Source of the DNA: Bacteroidota bacterium
Lineage (GTDB): Bacteria; Spirochaetota; Spirochaetia; JABMQR01
NCBI GenBank assembly: GCA_013202335.1
Contig: JABMQR010000348.1
Span: forward strand, 1 to 33,179
Length of the DNA: 33,179 nt
Reading direction: 5' to 3'
Shown: piece by piece, positions 9,599 through 17,406 of the stretch
Layout of the letters: every line of letters starts with the position of its first letter
How positions within the stretch are numbered: position 1 is the stretch's first letter
Notes under the pieces: model-generated
The model's input: only the letters and a program-made list of their open reading frames with translations
Told to the model about the DNA's origin: nothing
Databases searched by the model: none
Made by a program: the position numbers and the translations under genes

Positions 9599-11264
9599 TA
9601 TACTGATTGTGGAGGATAGTCCCACGCAGCTCCTTTATCTACAGCAGCTTCTGGAGACGGAAAACTATAAACTGGCAATGACTGGTAACGGAAAAGAAGC
9701 TCTGGATTTTCTCAGTAAAGCCAAAACAAAACTGGTGATCAGTGATGTGGTTATGCCGGAGATGAATGGTTACGATCTAACAAGAGCTATTCGGAAAAAC
9801 AATAAACTAATGCATATTCCAGTACTATTGTTAACATCTTTGTCAGATTCACAAGATGTGCTTGCAGCTTTGGATTGCGGTGCGTCAGGATTTGTTTCCA
9901 AACCTTTTGATGTGAGACTGCTTCTCTTGCGGATACGGCAGCTTATTTCAGCTGGGGGAAGCAGCAGTTTGTTTAATACTTTTACGGTAGAAGGAATTTG
10001 CATACCGGAAAATTGTTCATATTCTACTATTAATCAAACCCGAAAATTTCTCCTTATGGCCTATGAAGATGCAAACTTTAAAGCAATGGAACTTCAGGAG
10101 ACAAATAAAACACTTCAGCAGGCATTAATTAGACAACAGGAATTGGTTTCAGTTATTGAAAACAGTAACAATCTGGTAGCAATAATATCATCTAATGAAA
10201 AGCAGTTGATGTATATTAACCAAGCTGGTAAAGATTTTCTTGGCGGGAAAGACCCTTTAACTGAAATGGATAATAGGAATTTAAGGGAAAAGCTGTTTCA
10301 GTCTCTTATTGATTCAGAAAGCAAGAAGTCACTGGAGACTCTATTTGAGTCAATAGTTTGTGAGGAGAACTGGTCCGGGAAAATGATAATTTCAAGAAGT
10401 GCTGGGAAAGATGATATTCCGGTAATGCTGAATACTTTCAAGATCAGAACAGCAGATGGGAAACTGCCTATTGGAATTGGGCTACTTGCTTCTGATATTA
10501 CGCAACTTATTCGTTATGAAGATGAATTAGTTCAAGCCAGGAATAAGGCAGAAAAAGCCAATCAAGGGAAAAGCGATTTTCTTGCAAGTACGTCTCATGA
10601 GCTGCGTACGCCGTTGACGGCGATTATAGGATTTTCTCAATTGCTGAAAGGTAAATATGGCGGAGAACTTACGAAAAAACAGGAAGAGTATGTCAACGAT
10701 ATTTATGATAGTGGGGAGCATCTTTTAAGTCTTATCAATGATATTTTGGATATTTCCAAGATAGAGGCAGGAGAGATGACACTGGATGTTAGTGAGGTGC
10801 ATGCTGGCAATATACTAAGGGATGGTCTGTTAATGATCAGAGATAAAGCTGTAAAAAACAATATTTGTCTTGATCAGTATTTTTCCGAAGAAATTGAGGA
10901 TTTGGTTATTAAGGTGGATGAACGGAAAATACGCCAGGTAATGTACAACCTGTTGTCCAATGCGGTAAAGTTTACAGAGGAAGGAGGTGTTGTTAAGATT
11001 GGAGCAAGGGTTGATGGGGAAGTTCTTGTGATCAGTGTGTTCAATACTGGAAAAGGGATAGCCCTTGAGGATCAAGAAAGAATTTTTGAAAAGTTTTACC
11101 AGATTAAGGGAGGTTATACCGATAAAACTCCCGGTACCGGATTAGGTCTGCCAATTGTAAAGAGTTTGATTGATTTACATAATGGTAAAATCTGGATAGA
11201 GTGCGAAGAAAATGATGTCGGGTGTACGTTTTTCTTTACGCTTCCGTGTGTATATGCAGAGTGA
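9579..11264 (+). CDS. REC-PAS-histidine kinase hybrid
   Basis: A 561-residue soluble sensor kinase with no membrane segment. An N-terminal receiver has Asp56 in LVISDVVMPEMNG. A helical link is followed by a PAS-like domain (about 190-315). The HisKA domain has the phospho-His340 in STSHELRTPL, and the HATPase domain has N-box NLLSNAVKF, G1 NTGKGIALED and G2 PGTGLGLPIVKS. ATG 9579 follows AAAAGGAG and starts inside the end of the cyclase gene, so the two are coupled. Because its receiver leads rather than trails, it may itself be a target of the CheA-like kinase and pass the signal to the receivers downstream; this is inference from position. Confidence 0.9.
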   Translation: MEETLIDILIVEDSPTQLLYLQQLLETENYKLAMTGNGKEALDFLSKAKTKLVISDVVMPEMNGYDLTRAIRKNNKLMHIPVLLLTSLSDSQDVLAALDCGASGFVSKPFDVRLLLLRIRQLISAGGSSSLFNTFTVEGICIPENCSYSTINQTRKFLLMAYEDANFKAMELQETNKTLQQALIRQQELVSVIENSNNLVAIISSNEKQLMYINQAGKDFLGGKDPLTEMDNRNLREKLFQSLIDSESKKSLETLFESIVCEENWSGKMIISRSAGKDDIPVMLNTFKIRTADGKLPIGIGLLASDITQLIRYEDELVQARNKAEKANQGKSDFLASTSHELRTPLTAIIGFSQLLKGKYGGELTKKQEEYVNDIYDSGEHLLSLINDILDISKIEAGEMTLDVSEVHAGNILRDGLLMIRDKAVKNNICLDQYFSEEIEDLVIKVDERKIRQVMYNLLSNAVKFTEEGGVVKIGARVDGEVLVISVFNTGKGIALEDQERIFEKFYQIKGGYTDKTPGTGLGLPIVKSLIDLHNGKIWIECEENDVGCTFFFTLPCVYAE

Positions 11265-11277
11265 TAAGGAAGGACTT

Positions 11278-11682
11278 ATGCAGAAGATTGTTTTAATTGT
11301 AGAAGATAACGAGAAGAGCAGACGGCTGTTTCGTGATATACTTCAAATGAACGGATACCAGACTATAGAAGCAGAGAATGGGTTGAAAGGAATTGAACTT
11401 ACAAGAAAACACAAGCCTGATATTGTTCTCATGGATATACAAATGCCTGTGTTGGATGGATATGAAGCAGCAAAAATATTAAAAAATTCTCATGATACAC
11501 GGGGGATTAAAATAATTGCGTTAACTTCTTATGCTATGAAAGACGATGAGGAGAGGTTTCTGGATGCAGGTTTCGATGACTATATTTCAAAACCGATTGA
11601 TATAAAACAGTTCCTGCTGCAGATGGCTAAGAATTCAGCCAGCGTAGTTCTTAACCCTGAAAAGGAGCATGGGGGTGCATGA
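11278..11682 (+). CDS. Stand-alone receiver-domain response regulator
   Basis: A 134-residue CheY/DivK-like protein with only a receiver domain. The phosphorylation Asp53 is in IVLMDIQMPVLDG, the conserved Thr/Ser in LTSYAM and the Lys in YISKPID. About 15 extra residues follow the fold. ATG 11278 follows AAGGAAGGA, 13 bases after the kinase stop; an earlier in-frame start at 11212 would overlap the kinase. It could serve as a phosphate carrier or protein-binding output for the kinase next to it. Confidence 0.9.
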   Translation: MQKIVLIVEDNEKSRRLFRDILQMNGYQTIEAENGLKGIELTRKHKPDIVLMDIQMPVLDGYEAAKILKNSHDTRGIKIIALTSYAMKDDEERFLDAGFDDYISKPIDIKQFLLQMAKNSASVVLNPEKEHGGA

Positions 11683-11806
11683 AAAAGTAACTAATTATCA
11701 AAAAATCCTGACACACATTGTAGTGATGGTTTTGGTAGATTTCCAGCTTGTAGAATCCCACCGGCTTCCGGTCAGTTTATTTACTTTTAAGCAGGAGAAT
11801 GCTTAG
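11675..11806 (+). CDS. Possible small protein, 43 residues, coupled to the receiver gene
   Basis: A GTG start at 11675 lies 7 bases after a good AAAGGAG site and overlaps the end of the receiver gene by 8 bases, as expected for translational coupling. The reading frame runs 43 codons to TAG 11804-11806. The middle is hydrophobic (ILTHIVVMVLVDFQLV), the rest mixed. I do not recognise it. It fills most of the otherwise empty gap before the HD-GYP gene. It may be a real small membrane-associated protein or chance. Confidence 0.3.
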   Translation: MHEKVTNYQKILTHIVVMVLVDFQLVESHRLPVSLFTFKQENA

Positions 11807-11825
11807 TTGAACAAGGAGGGTACAG

Positions 11826-12899
11826 ATTATCGAATATATACCGAAAATACTGATTGCTGATAATGAAGAACGAAACCTTCGTTTAATGGAAGCTGTCCTC
11901 CTCCCTTTGGGGTTAGAAATAATTAAGGCCAGAGACGGAAAAGAAGTACTTGAAAAAGCAAGGCAGGTTTTACCCGATGTGGTTTTAATGGATGTCATGA
12001 TGCCTCAACTAGATGGTTTTGAAGCCACGAGACAGTTAAAGCAGGATGAATTGACCCATACAATTCCTATAGTCATGGTTACAGCATTAAATGGAGTAGA
12101 GGATCGGATCAAAGCATTTGAAGCAGGGGCAGATGATTTCCTGAGTAAGCCTATAGATCATACAGAATTACAGAGTAGGGTAAGATCCCTTCTCAAGGTA
12201 AAAGCTTATAATGATTATATGATTGATCAGCAAAAACATCTTGAAGATATAGTTTCCAGAAGAACAGTGCAGCTAAAAAAAGCGCTGGAACTGGTTGAAA
12301 GTTCCTCACTTGAAATTATTAACCGTCTGACCCGAGCGGCTGAATATAGGGATAACGATACTGCTTCTCATATAATACGGGTAGGTGAGTATTCCGCAGC
12401 CATAGCCAGGATATTGGAGCTGCCGGGAAAAATGGTTGAATTGATTAAACAGGCTGCGCCTATGCACGATGTGGGTAAAATTGGCATTTCGGACACTATT
12501 CTTTTAAAATCTGGTAAACTTGATACTGAAGAGTGGGATGTTATGAAAACACACACCACTATCGGGAAAAGCATACTGCACAACTCGAATATTGAGTATA
12601 TTCAAATGGCAGAAACTATTGCTTATACGCATCATGAGAAGTGGGACGGGAGGGGTTACCCTCAAGGATTAATAGGTAGTCAAATACCATTACCCGGACG
12701 AATAGTTGCAGTTGCAGATGTGTTTGATGCAGTAACAACCAGACGACCCTACAGAAAAGAACCATTTCCTATGGATCAAGTTTTTTCATTAATTCAAGAA
12801 GGACGAGCCAGCCATTTTGATCCGGAAGTAGTTGATGTCTTTTTATCTATCAAGAAGCAAGTCATCACAATAATGAAGTGCAATGAAGCTTTAGTGTAA
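11826..12899 (+). CDS. REC-HD-GYP response regulator, cyclic-di-GMP phosphodiesterase
   Basis: A 357-residue RpfG-like protein that would hydrolyse cyclic-di-GMP. The receiver is at residues 1-125, with its Asp in VVLMDVMMPQLDG. A helical linker is followed by the HD-GYP domain, with His214-Asp215 in MHDVGKIG and HHEKWDGRGYPQGL carrying the GYP signature. The first ATG (11886) would remove the first strand of the receiver, including the acidic residues. The frame is open back to 11811 with no ATG, GTG or TTG in it. A strong AAGGAGGG at 11813-11820 sits 6 bases before ATT at 11826, which gives the expected N-terminus IEYIPKILIADNEERN. The start is therefore probably a rare ATT. The gene opposes the cyclase upstream. 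Confidence 0.9.
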   Translation: MIEYIPKILIADNEERNLRLMEAVLLPLGLEIIKARDGKEVLEKARQVLPDVVLMDVMMPQLDGFEATRQLKQDELTHTIPIVMVTALNGVEDRIKAFEAGADDFLSKPIDHTELQSRVRSLLKVKAYNDYMIDQQKHLEDIVSRRTVQLKKALELVESSSLEIINRLTRAAEYRDNDTASHIIRVGEYSAAIARILELPGKMVELIKQAAPMHDVGKIGISDTILLKSGKLDTEEWDVMKTHTTIGKSILHNSNIEYIQMAETIAYTHHEKWDGRGYPQGLIGSQIPLPGRIVAVADVFDAVTTRRPYRKEPFPMDQVFSLIQEGRASHFDPEVVDVFLSIKKQVITIMKCNEALV

Positions 12900-12991
12900 T
12901 CGGATATGATTGCTGTAATGCAAAGATACTGCAAAGGTGAGCTGTAAATATATATTTTGGGTACAGTTTTGGTGACACTTCCACAAATAAA

Positions 12992-13028
12992 AAAGCCTAA
13001 ATCATTGTTTTGTAATGATTTAGGCTTT
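12992..13028 (+). terminator. Hairpin terminator of the chemosensory operon
   Basis: A perfect 15-bp stem (12992-13006 with 13014-13028) encloses a 7-base loop. It begins in an A-rich run and ends with T-rich text, so it could work in both directions. It lies about 90 bases after the HD-GYP stop codon. Confidence 0.85.
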
Positions 13029-13183
13029 AATTTTATAGCAGGGACAGGTATCATAATGTACTAATACATGAGTACAATATGTACTTAAACGGCCATTAAA
13101 TATATTTAAACGCATGTTTTCATGAGTACAAAATATTTTTTAAAAATTTAGTAAGAAACATTCTAGTATCACCATTTTTTTAT
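13029..13183. other. Intergenic stretch with GTAC palindromes
   Basis: No gene is visible. The stretch contains ATGTA-CTAA-TACAT (13056-13069) and AGTACA-ATA-TGTACT (13071-13085). A closely similar GTACA-GTA-TGTAC recurs at 13786-13798, upstream of the lipoprotein gene. CATGAGTACAA also recurs near 13128. These could be binding sites for one regulator, but this is pattern only. Confidence 0.35.
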
Positions 13184-13658
13184 CTACAAACCTTGTTCTC
13201 TTTTTAATAATTCCATCCTCACTTCTTCTGGCAGGTTAAATTCGGGTAGTGCTTGTAATAATTGGGAGACGGTTAATAATGAAAACTTTCCTTTTACCCG
13301 AAGAAGCACTTGTAAAGCTCCTTACGGGATACATGTAAGAAGATTCATCCTGTTTAACGTATGTATAGCATTCTCAATATCATCAAACATCCACCCATTA
13401 AGCGTGCCGAAACTCCGTGCCTGAGACAATTTCCTCTGCCGTACTACCAAAGAGTATTGCCCCCCAGTAAATTCTGCTACATATATAGTAAGTTTTAATG
13501 GGTATCTATGGATTAATTTGAGAATTCATCTCCCCTGCATCTGCTATAATCAGCTAAAATGGATAGCATTATGCTCTCCTAAAATTCCTGATCGTTTTCT
13601 TTTCATCAGAGTGTGATTTCTCCCACTCTTCAATGCTAAGCAGCATAGCAGCATCAAA
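13184..13658 (-). pseudogene. Remains of a decayed minus-strand operon
   Basis: Three coding-like pieces follow one another on the minus strand. Piece 1 (about 13658 down to 13569) reads FDAAMLLSIEEWEKSH and on to a stop that overlaps ATG 13569. Piece 2 starts at that ATG behind AGGAG, reads MLSILADYSRCRGDE, then shifts frame and continues (LTIYVAEFTGGQYSLVV, then SFGTLNGWMFDDIENA) to a stop at 13322. Piece 3 is a 41-codon frame from GTG 13309 behind TAAGGAG to TAG 13184. The overlapping stops, starts and ribosome sites suggest real former genes. I do not recognise the family; the first two pieces in tandem recall a small two-gene module, but that is a guess. Confidence 0.4.
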
Positions 13659-13845
13659 TCTTTACGCAAAGGAGGAAGATAGAACAAAAAACTATGTGCT
13701 TGCGCCGGAAGGCAAATGGCTTTAAGATTACATCAGAATCTATAGCTTAGAATTTGGCTAGGCTTTGTTCGAATCATTTGACGACGTACAGTATGTACTG
13801 GGTGAGTTGTGTAGTCTGGTAGAGTGTAGAAAGAAGGATTATATT
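13659..13845. other. Non-coding stretch before the lipoprotein gene
   Basis: No gene is visible. It contains the palindrome GTACA-GTA-TGTAC at 13786-13798 next to TTGACG, which might be part of the control region for the genes that follow. An AAAGGAGG near 13669 is followed by no useful reading frame. Confidence 0.35.
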
Positions 13846-14361
13846 ATGAACCGTAGAAAAATATATGTTTCATTATTTGTTTTGGTAATTTTTTGGCTCT
13901 TATTCTTAACCGTGTCTTGCGAAGAAAATCCAACCGTTTTCAATGTTGAGGTAAAAGCGCCTAATAATTGCAATATTGCGTTGCAGAAAAGTGGTAGTGA
14001 GGTCACCGAAATGTGTGCGGAAGCTTCCTTTATAGTGACTGACCTTGAAGGAATACAGCACTCATTCGCTGTTGTAAACCCACTAGACAACTACGGTTTA
14101 AGACTTGAATCTGGCTCAGCTACATTAACTTCAAAGGATGGTGGAACGTTCTCTTTAACTGCTAATGAATCAATTGTATTGCTTTACATGCCATTTTCCA
14201 CAGTTTTCTTAAGAGCACCTTCAAATACAAGCATTATACTTTCAAAGGACAATAAGGTCATAACTACGATTGAAGACGGATTAAGGGCTCTGGAAATGGT
14301 TAAGGGAGCTTATATATCTGCTAAAGAAAAACGTACATATGAATTTGGACAGGAAGGGTAA
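13846..14361 (+). CDS. Putative lipoprotein of unknown function
   Basis: A 171-residue protein with a clear lipoprotein signal: basic MNRRK, a hydrophobic stretch and the lipobox LTVSC with Cys near residue 25. The rest is predicted beta-rich, with repeated short strands. I do not recognise a family. ATG 13846 follows AGAAGGA; a TTG at 13765 in the same frame would put non-hydrophobic residues before the signal and is rejected. It ends 4 bases before the PHP gene, so the two are probably one transcript. It might be a periplasm-facing partner for the same substrate, but nothing in the sequence proves it. Confidence 0.7.
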   Translation: MNRRKIYVSLFVLVIFWLLFLTVSCEENPTVFNVEVKAPNNCNIALQKSGSEVTEMCAEASFIVTDLEGIQHSFAVVNPLDNYGLRLESGSATLTSKDGGTFSLTANESIVLLYMPFSTVFLRAPSNTSIILSKDNKVITTIEDGLRALEMVKGAYISAKEKRTYEFGQEG

Positions 14362-14365
14362 TTAA

Positions 14366-15877
14366 ATGAAATATAAGTGTTTTTTCGGCGATATTCACAA
14401 TCACTGTAATGCAAGTTATGCTCATGGAAGCCTGGAAGATGCTTTGAAAAATGCAATGCTTCAACTTGATTTTGTTAGTGTGACAGGGCATTCTTCTTGG
14501 CCGGACATGCCGGAAAGAAAACCGCCCCTGGAATCTGTTGTTGATTATCACACTAATGGATTTGACAAACTTGAGAGTGGCTGGGATCGTTTTGTTGAAA
14601 CTTTTGATCAATATAATAAACCGGGAGAGTTTGTCTGTTTCCCAAGTTATGAAATCCATTCCATGGCAGACGGAGATCATACTGTTTATTTTAAGAATAA
14701 CAATACGTCTATGCATAAACCGGAAGGCATTCCGGAATTTCAGGATATTGTTAGGAAAATACGATCTGAAGGTGACGATGCCTTTCTGGTTCCTCATCAT
14801 ATTGGTTATAGAACCGGGTATAGAGGGATTAACTGGGATAGTTATGATGAAGAAACCAGTCCGTTTGTAGAGATTATTTCCATGCACGGGTGCAGTGAAA
14901 GTGATGAATCAGTATTCCCCTATCTTCATACAATGGGGCCCCGGAATGGTTCGAACACTATGCAGGCAGGTCTTGGTCTTGGTCATCATTTTGGCGTAAT
15001 TGGTTCAACCGATCACCATAGTGCTCATCCTGGCAGTCATGGCTATGGAAGGGTAGCGGTCTGGGCTGAAGATCTGACAAAAGAAAGTATATGGGCCGCA
15101 TTAAAAAACCGCCGATGCTATGCAATAACCGGTGACAAAATAATACTGGAATTTAAGATTAATGATAAGTTTATGGGTGAACAGGTATCGTATACAAAAA
15201 ACAGAGATATAAATTTATCTGTTTCAGCAGGAGACTCACTGGATTATATTGAGATCCTCAAAAATAACAGGGTTATAAAACGGTTTGACTATCTGGACAC
15301 CGGGATCGACAACAGTACAAAAAAAATGAAAGGAAAGGTTTTTATTGAATTCGGTTGGGGAAGATCTGGAGTAAAAAAGGATTGGGATATTCAAGTGTCC
15401 CTGGACAAAGGCAGGGTTATTAATGTTGAGCCCCGTCTTCATGGAGTAGATGTTGTTAATCCGGAGCAGAAGCATTCTCAGCATTATCAATTCAGCAGCT
15501 GGGAACAAAATGGCAACACAGTAAAAATGAATTCCTGTACATGGGGAAATCCAACCACACTTACCAATGCGAACCAGGGGATATGTCTGGAAATAGATGT
15601 AGAGAATGATGCTACTCTTTCTGTTAAAGTTGATAATATTGAATATATCCGGAAACTGGATGAGCTAAGAAAAAAATCCGATTCTTTCTATTTAAGTAAA
15701 TTCCTGTCAAGCGCTGTACACATACATAGATTTATACCTGAAGAGCACTATAAAACAGAATTACAGTTTAGAGATACAGGAACAGGACAGAAAGAAGATT
15801 CCTACTATGTCAGAGTCAGGCAGCGAAATGGCCAATGGGCTTTTTCTTCTCCTATCTGGATTGGAAAAAGGAAGTAA
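14366..15877 (+). CDS. PHP-domain metal-dependent hydrolase (DUF3604-like)
   Basis: A 503-residue protein whose N-terminal half has the metal ligands of a PHP (polymerase and histidinol phosphatase) fold: HNH at residues 11-13 in FGDIHNHCN, then TGHSSW, PHHIGYRTG and STDHHSAHPG. The C-terminal half is beta-rich and ends PIWIGKRK. No signal peptide is seen, so it is probably cytosolic. Members of this family often sit beside sulfatases; here the next frame is a broken sulfatase. The substrate is unknown. ATG 14366 follows GGAAGGG. It may act on a phosphate or sulfate ester, but the reaction is inference. Confidence 0.8.
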   Translation: MKYKCFFGDIHNHCNASYAHGSLEDALKNAMLQLDFVSVTGHSSWPDMPERKPPLESVVDYHTNGFDKLESGWDRFVETFDQYNKPGEFVCFPSYEIHSMADGDHTVYFKNNNTSMHKPEGIPEFQDIVRKIRSEGDDAFLVPHHIGYRTGYRGINWDSYDEETSPFVEIISMHGCSESDESVFPYLHTMGPRNGSNTMQAGLGLGHHFGVIGSTDHHSAHPGSHGYGRVAVWAEDLTKESIWAALKNRRCYAITGDKIILEFKINDKFMGEQVSYTKNRDINLSVSAGDSLDYIEILKNNRVIKRFDYLDTGIDNSTKKMKGKVFIEFGWGRSGVKKDWDIQVSLDKGRVINVEPRLHGVDVVNPEQKHSQHYQFSSWEQNGNTVKMNSCTWGNPTTLTNANQGICLEIDVENDATLSVKVDNIEYIRKLDELRKKSDSFYLSKFLSSAVHIHRFIPEEHYKTELQFRDTGTGQKEDSYYVRVRQRNGQWAFSSPIWIGKRK

Positions 15878-15878
15878 G

Positions 15879-16024
15879 ATGAACGTTTTATATATGCATA
15901 CACACGACAGCGACCGTTATTTTGATCCCTATGGACATGCGATAAATACTCCTGGAATCTCTGCATTTGCCTGTAGTGGTACCACATTCCGGTAAGCATT
16001 CTGCACCGCCCCTACATGCTCTCC
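15879..16024 (+). pseudogene. Sulfatase gene fragment (5' end only)
   Basis: ATG 15879 lies just after the PHP stop codon, behind AAAAAGGAAG. The frame reads MNVLYMHTHDSDRYFDPYGH and on to TTFR, the N-terminus of a heparan N-sulfatase-like protein, then meets TAA at 15993. Reading through that stop continues in the same frame as AFCTAPTCSP, the start of the CSPSR sulfatase motif. It is then cut at 16022-16025, where the promoter cassette begins. The stop replaces a codon that is Asn in the related copy at 23110. The gene is therefore both interrupted and truncated and cannot make an enzyme. Confidence 0.8.
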
Positions 16025-16067
16025 CATATTTCCTCCTGGTGCTTGCGGTTTGGACATTTCAAGTATA
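16025..16067 (-). promoter_or_regulatory. Divergent minus-strand start signals of a lost gene, copy A
   Basis: Read on the minus strand there is an extended -10 TGGTATACT (the TATACT is at 16067-16062), then AGGAGG (16037-16032), then ATG at 16027 after 4 bases. After ATG GGA the sequence leaves the cassette and becomes antisense sulfatase. This looks like the start of a divergently transcribed gene, often a regulator in such loci, whose body has been deleted. Confidence 0.5.
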
Positions 16068-16167
16068 CCAGTGATTTATGGGACTTTCTCTTTTTTATCC
16101 CCTTTTTTTCTCCTAATTATGGCGGCAATTCCTTTTATCGCGGGTTATGTAACAGGTTAAGAAATGG

Positions 16168-16198
16168 TTGACAAAACAAAAAATGGGTGCAATGATAA
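16168..16198 (+). promoter_or_regulatory. Promoter of the TRAP locus
   Basis: A perfect TTGACA at 16168-16173 is followed, after a long 19-base gap, by TGATAA at 16193-16198; alternative -10 boxes one or two bases earlier are weaker. The same elements occur in copy B at 23924. The palindromic operator lies immediately downstream. Confidence 0.55.
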
Positions 16199-16202
16199 GA
16201 TC

Positions 16203-16220
16203 ATTGATGTTAGCATCAAT
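16203..16220. promoter_or_regulatory. Palindromic operator, copy A
   Basis: ATTGATG and CATCAAT form a perfect 7-bp inverted repeat around TTAG. It begins 4 bases after the -10 box, where a bound repressor would block transcription. The identical site is at 23959-23976. A ROK protein (30529) is the only transcription factor of a suitable kind in the window; LacI-type proteins are also possible. Confidence 0.55.
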
Positions 16221-16304
16221 TGCCGTAGCACCGCTAAGTAAGGCCTTGCCATGACTGGTAATTTGATACTGTAATCGTCAATACATTTCGAGTAGGAGGA
16301 AAGT

Positions 16305-17321
16305 ATGAAACAATTTTTAGTGATTTTAGTGATGGTGTTCATGATGGTTTTACCTGTGTTTGGAGCAGGTGAGGCGGAATCAGGAAGTGATGTTGAGGAA
16401 GGGATTTCCAAAACGGTCAAAATTCCAAGCGACTATATTTCGATTGGTGGGAATCAGATTGGCCAAACCACTTATACGTGGTCCGCGGCGATTACGGCTT
16501 TAATTACATCTGAACTCGATGTTCCGTCAGCGGCAGAGGAAACCAGGGGAGTGGGAGATAATATCACGCGGTTAATTGCGGGCGATATTGAGTTTGGATT
16601 TATGACAAACACCAATGTGCTGGATGCAAACAAGGCACAAGGCAACTATGAAGGCGTTGAGATCGGAAAAATTGTATCGGTTATTGGCCTAGCACCTTGT
16701 GAAACGCACATCATTGTTCCAGCGGACAGCGATATTCAAACGGTTCATGATTTTGCAGGCAAAAGAGTTGGAATCGGCCAACCAGGCGGCAATGTATACT
16801 TTCTGGTCGGCGATGTTTTAAGAAGCCTCGGATATGAAGAGAGCGATTATAAGGCCTTTGCAGTCAGCCTGTCGGAGCAGGCTCGCATGATCCGGGACAG
16901 ACAGTTAGATGTTCTCATTTGGAATGGAACCGCATCTTTGCCGGCAATTACTGAACTGGCTGTTTCCAAGGATATTCGTTTCATCTCCATGTCAAAGGAA
17001 GATATTGCTGCGCTGAGCGAAATATATCCATTTTCAGCAGCCACCATTCCTGCAAATACCTATCAGGGACAAACCGTGGATGTGAGCACATTCCAGACAC
17101 GGAATACCATGGCAACTAGCATAGACGTACCTGAGGAAACCGTTTATCAGGTAACAAAACTGATTTTTGAAAACCTGGACAAATTGGCAAAGGTTCATGC
17201 GGCGTTCTCCAAAGTGGATATTGACACCGTGCTGCTTGGACAGCCTGTTGGTCGCATACATCCTGGTGCATTGAGATACTATAAAGAGATTGGCGTACCT
17301 GGCGTTGAGGAATTCTTCTAA
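16305..17321 (+). CDS. TRAP transporter solute-binding protein, TAXI family
   Basis: A 338-residue periplasmic binding protein. A signal peptide covers about residues 1-21 (hydrophobic core ending LPVFGA, no lipobox Cys). The mature part has the TAXI pattern: IGGNQIGQTTYTWSAAI near the start, then TRGVGDNITRLIAGDIEFG, GKRVGIGQPGG and a C-terminal IHPGALRYYKEIG. ATG 16305 lies behind AGTAGGAGG. The signal peptide and about 4 following residues are encoded by the cassette shared with the unrelated ABC binding protein at 23999, so the mature domain appears to have been fused to a borrowed secretion signal. Ligands of TAXI proteins are poorly known; the neighbours suggest a sulfated or acidic sugar. 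Confidence 0.92.
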   Translation: MKQFLVILVMVFMMVLPVFGAGEAESGSDVEEGISKTVKIPSDYISIGGNQIGQTTYTWSAAITALITSELDVPSAAEETRGVGDNITRLIAGDIEFGFMTNTNVLDANKAQGNYEGVEIGKIVSVIGLAPCETHIIVPADSDIQTVHDFAGKRVGIGQPGGNVYFLVGDVLRSLGYEESDYKAFAVSLSEQARMIRDRQLDVLIWNGTASLPAITELAVSKDIRFISMSKEDIAALSEIYPFSAATIPANTYQGQTVDVSTFQTRNTMATSIDVPEETVYQVTKLIFENLDKLAKVHAAFSKVDIDTVLLGQPVGRIHPGALRYYKEIGVPGVEEFF

Positions 17322-17339
17322 GAATAGGGGAAGATAAAC

Positions 17340-17371
17340 GAGCACTCCGGCGTTTTGCAGTCGGGGTGCTC
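17340..17371 (+). terminator. Intra-operon hairpin between binding protein and permease
   Basis: GAGCACTCCG (17340-17349) pairs with CGGGGTGCTC (17362-17371), with one G-T pair. There is no T run after it, so it is more likely a partial terminator or an RNA-stabilising hairpin that keeps the binding protein more abundant than the permease, as seen in many transporter operons. Confidence 0.5.
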
Positions 17372-17406
17372 ACATTAATCATCATCCAAATAATACGGGA
17401 GTTTTT

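Larger units (their letters stand above)
16022..16385 (+). repeat. Promoter-signal peptide cassette, copy A
   Basis: These 364 bp correspond to 23766-24079 (314 bp). The last 108 bp (16278-16385 and 23972-24079) are identical. They contain the ribosome site and the complete signal peptide of the binding protein. The remainder differs by scattered substitutions, a 62-bp block present only here (bounded by TCAAT at 16216-16220 and 16278-16282) and a 12-bp tandem duplication present only in copy B. Outside these limits the two loci are unrelated on both sides. Confidence 0.95.

Noticed and set aside
14321..14887. A long minus-strand frame of 188 codons
   Set aside because: It is fully antisense to the PHP gene, which has intact metal motifs; the antisense protein has no recognisable fold or ribosome site.
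15933..16027. Minus-strand frame from the divergent ATG of cassette copy A
   Set aside because: After two codons it is simply antisense to the sulfatase fragment; the start signals are reported, but not as a gene.
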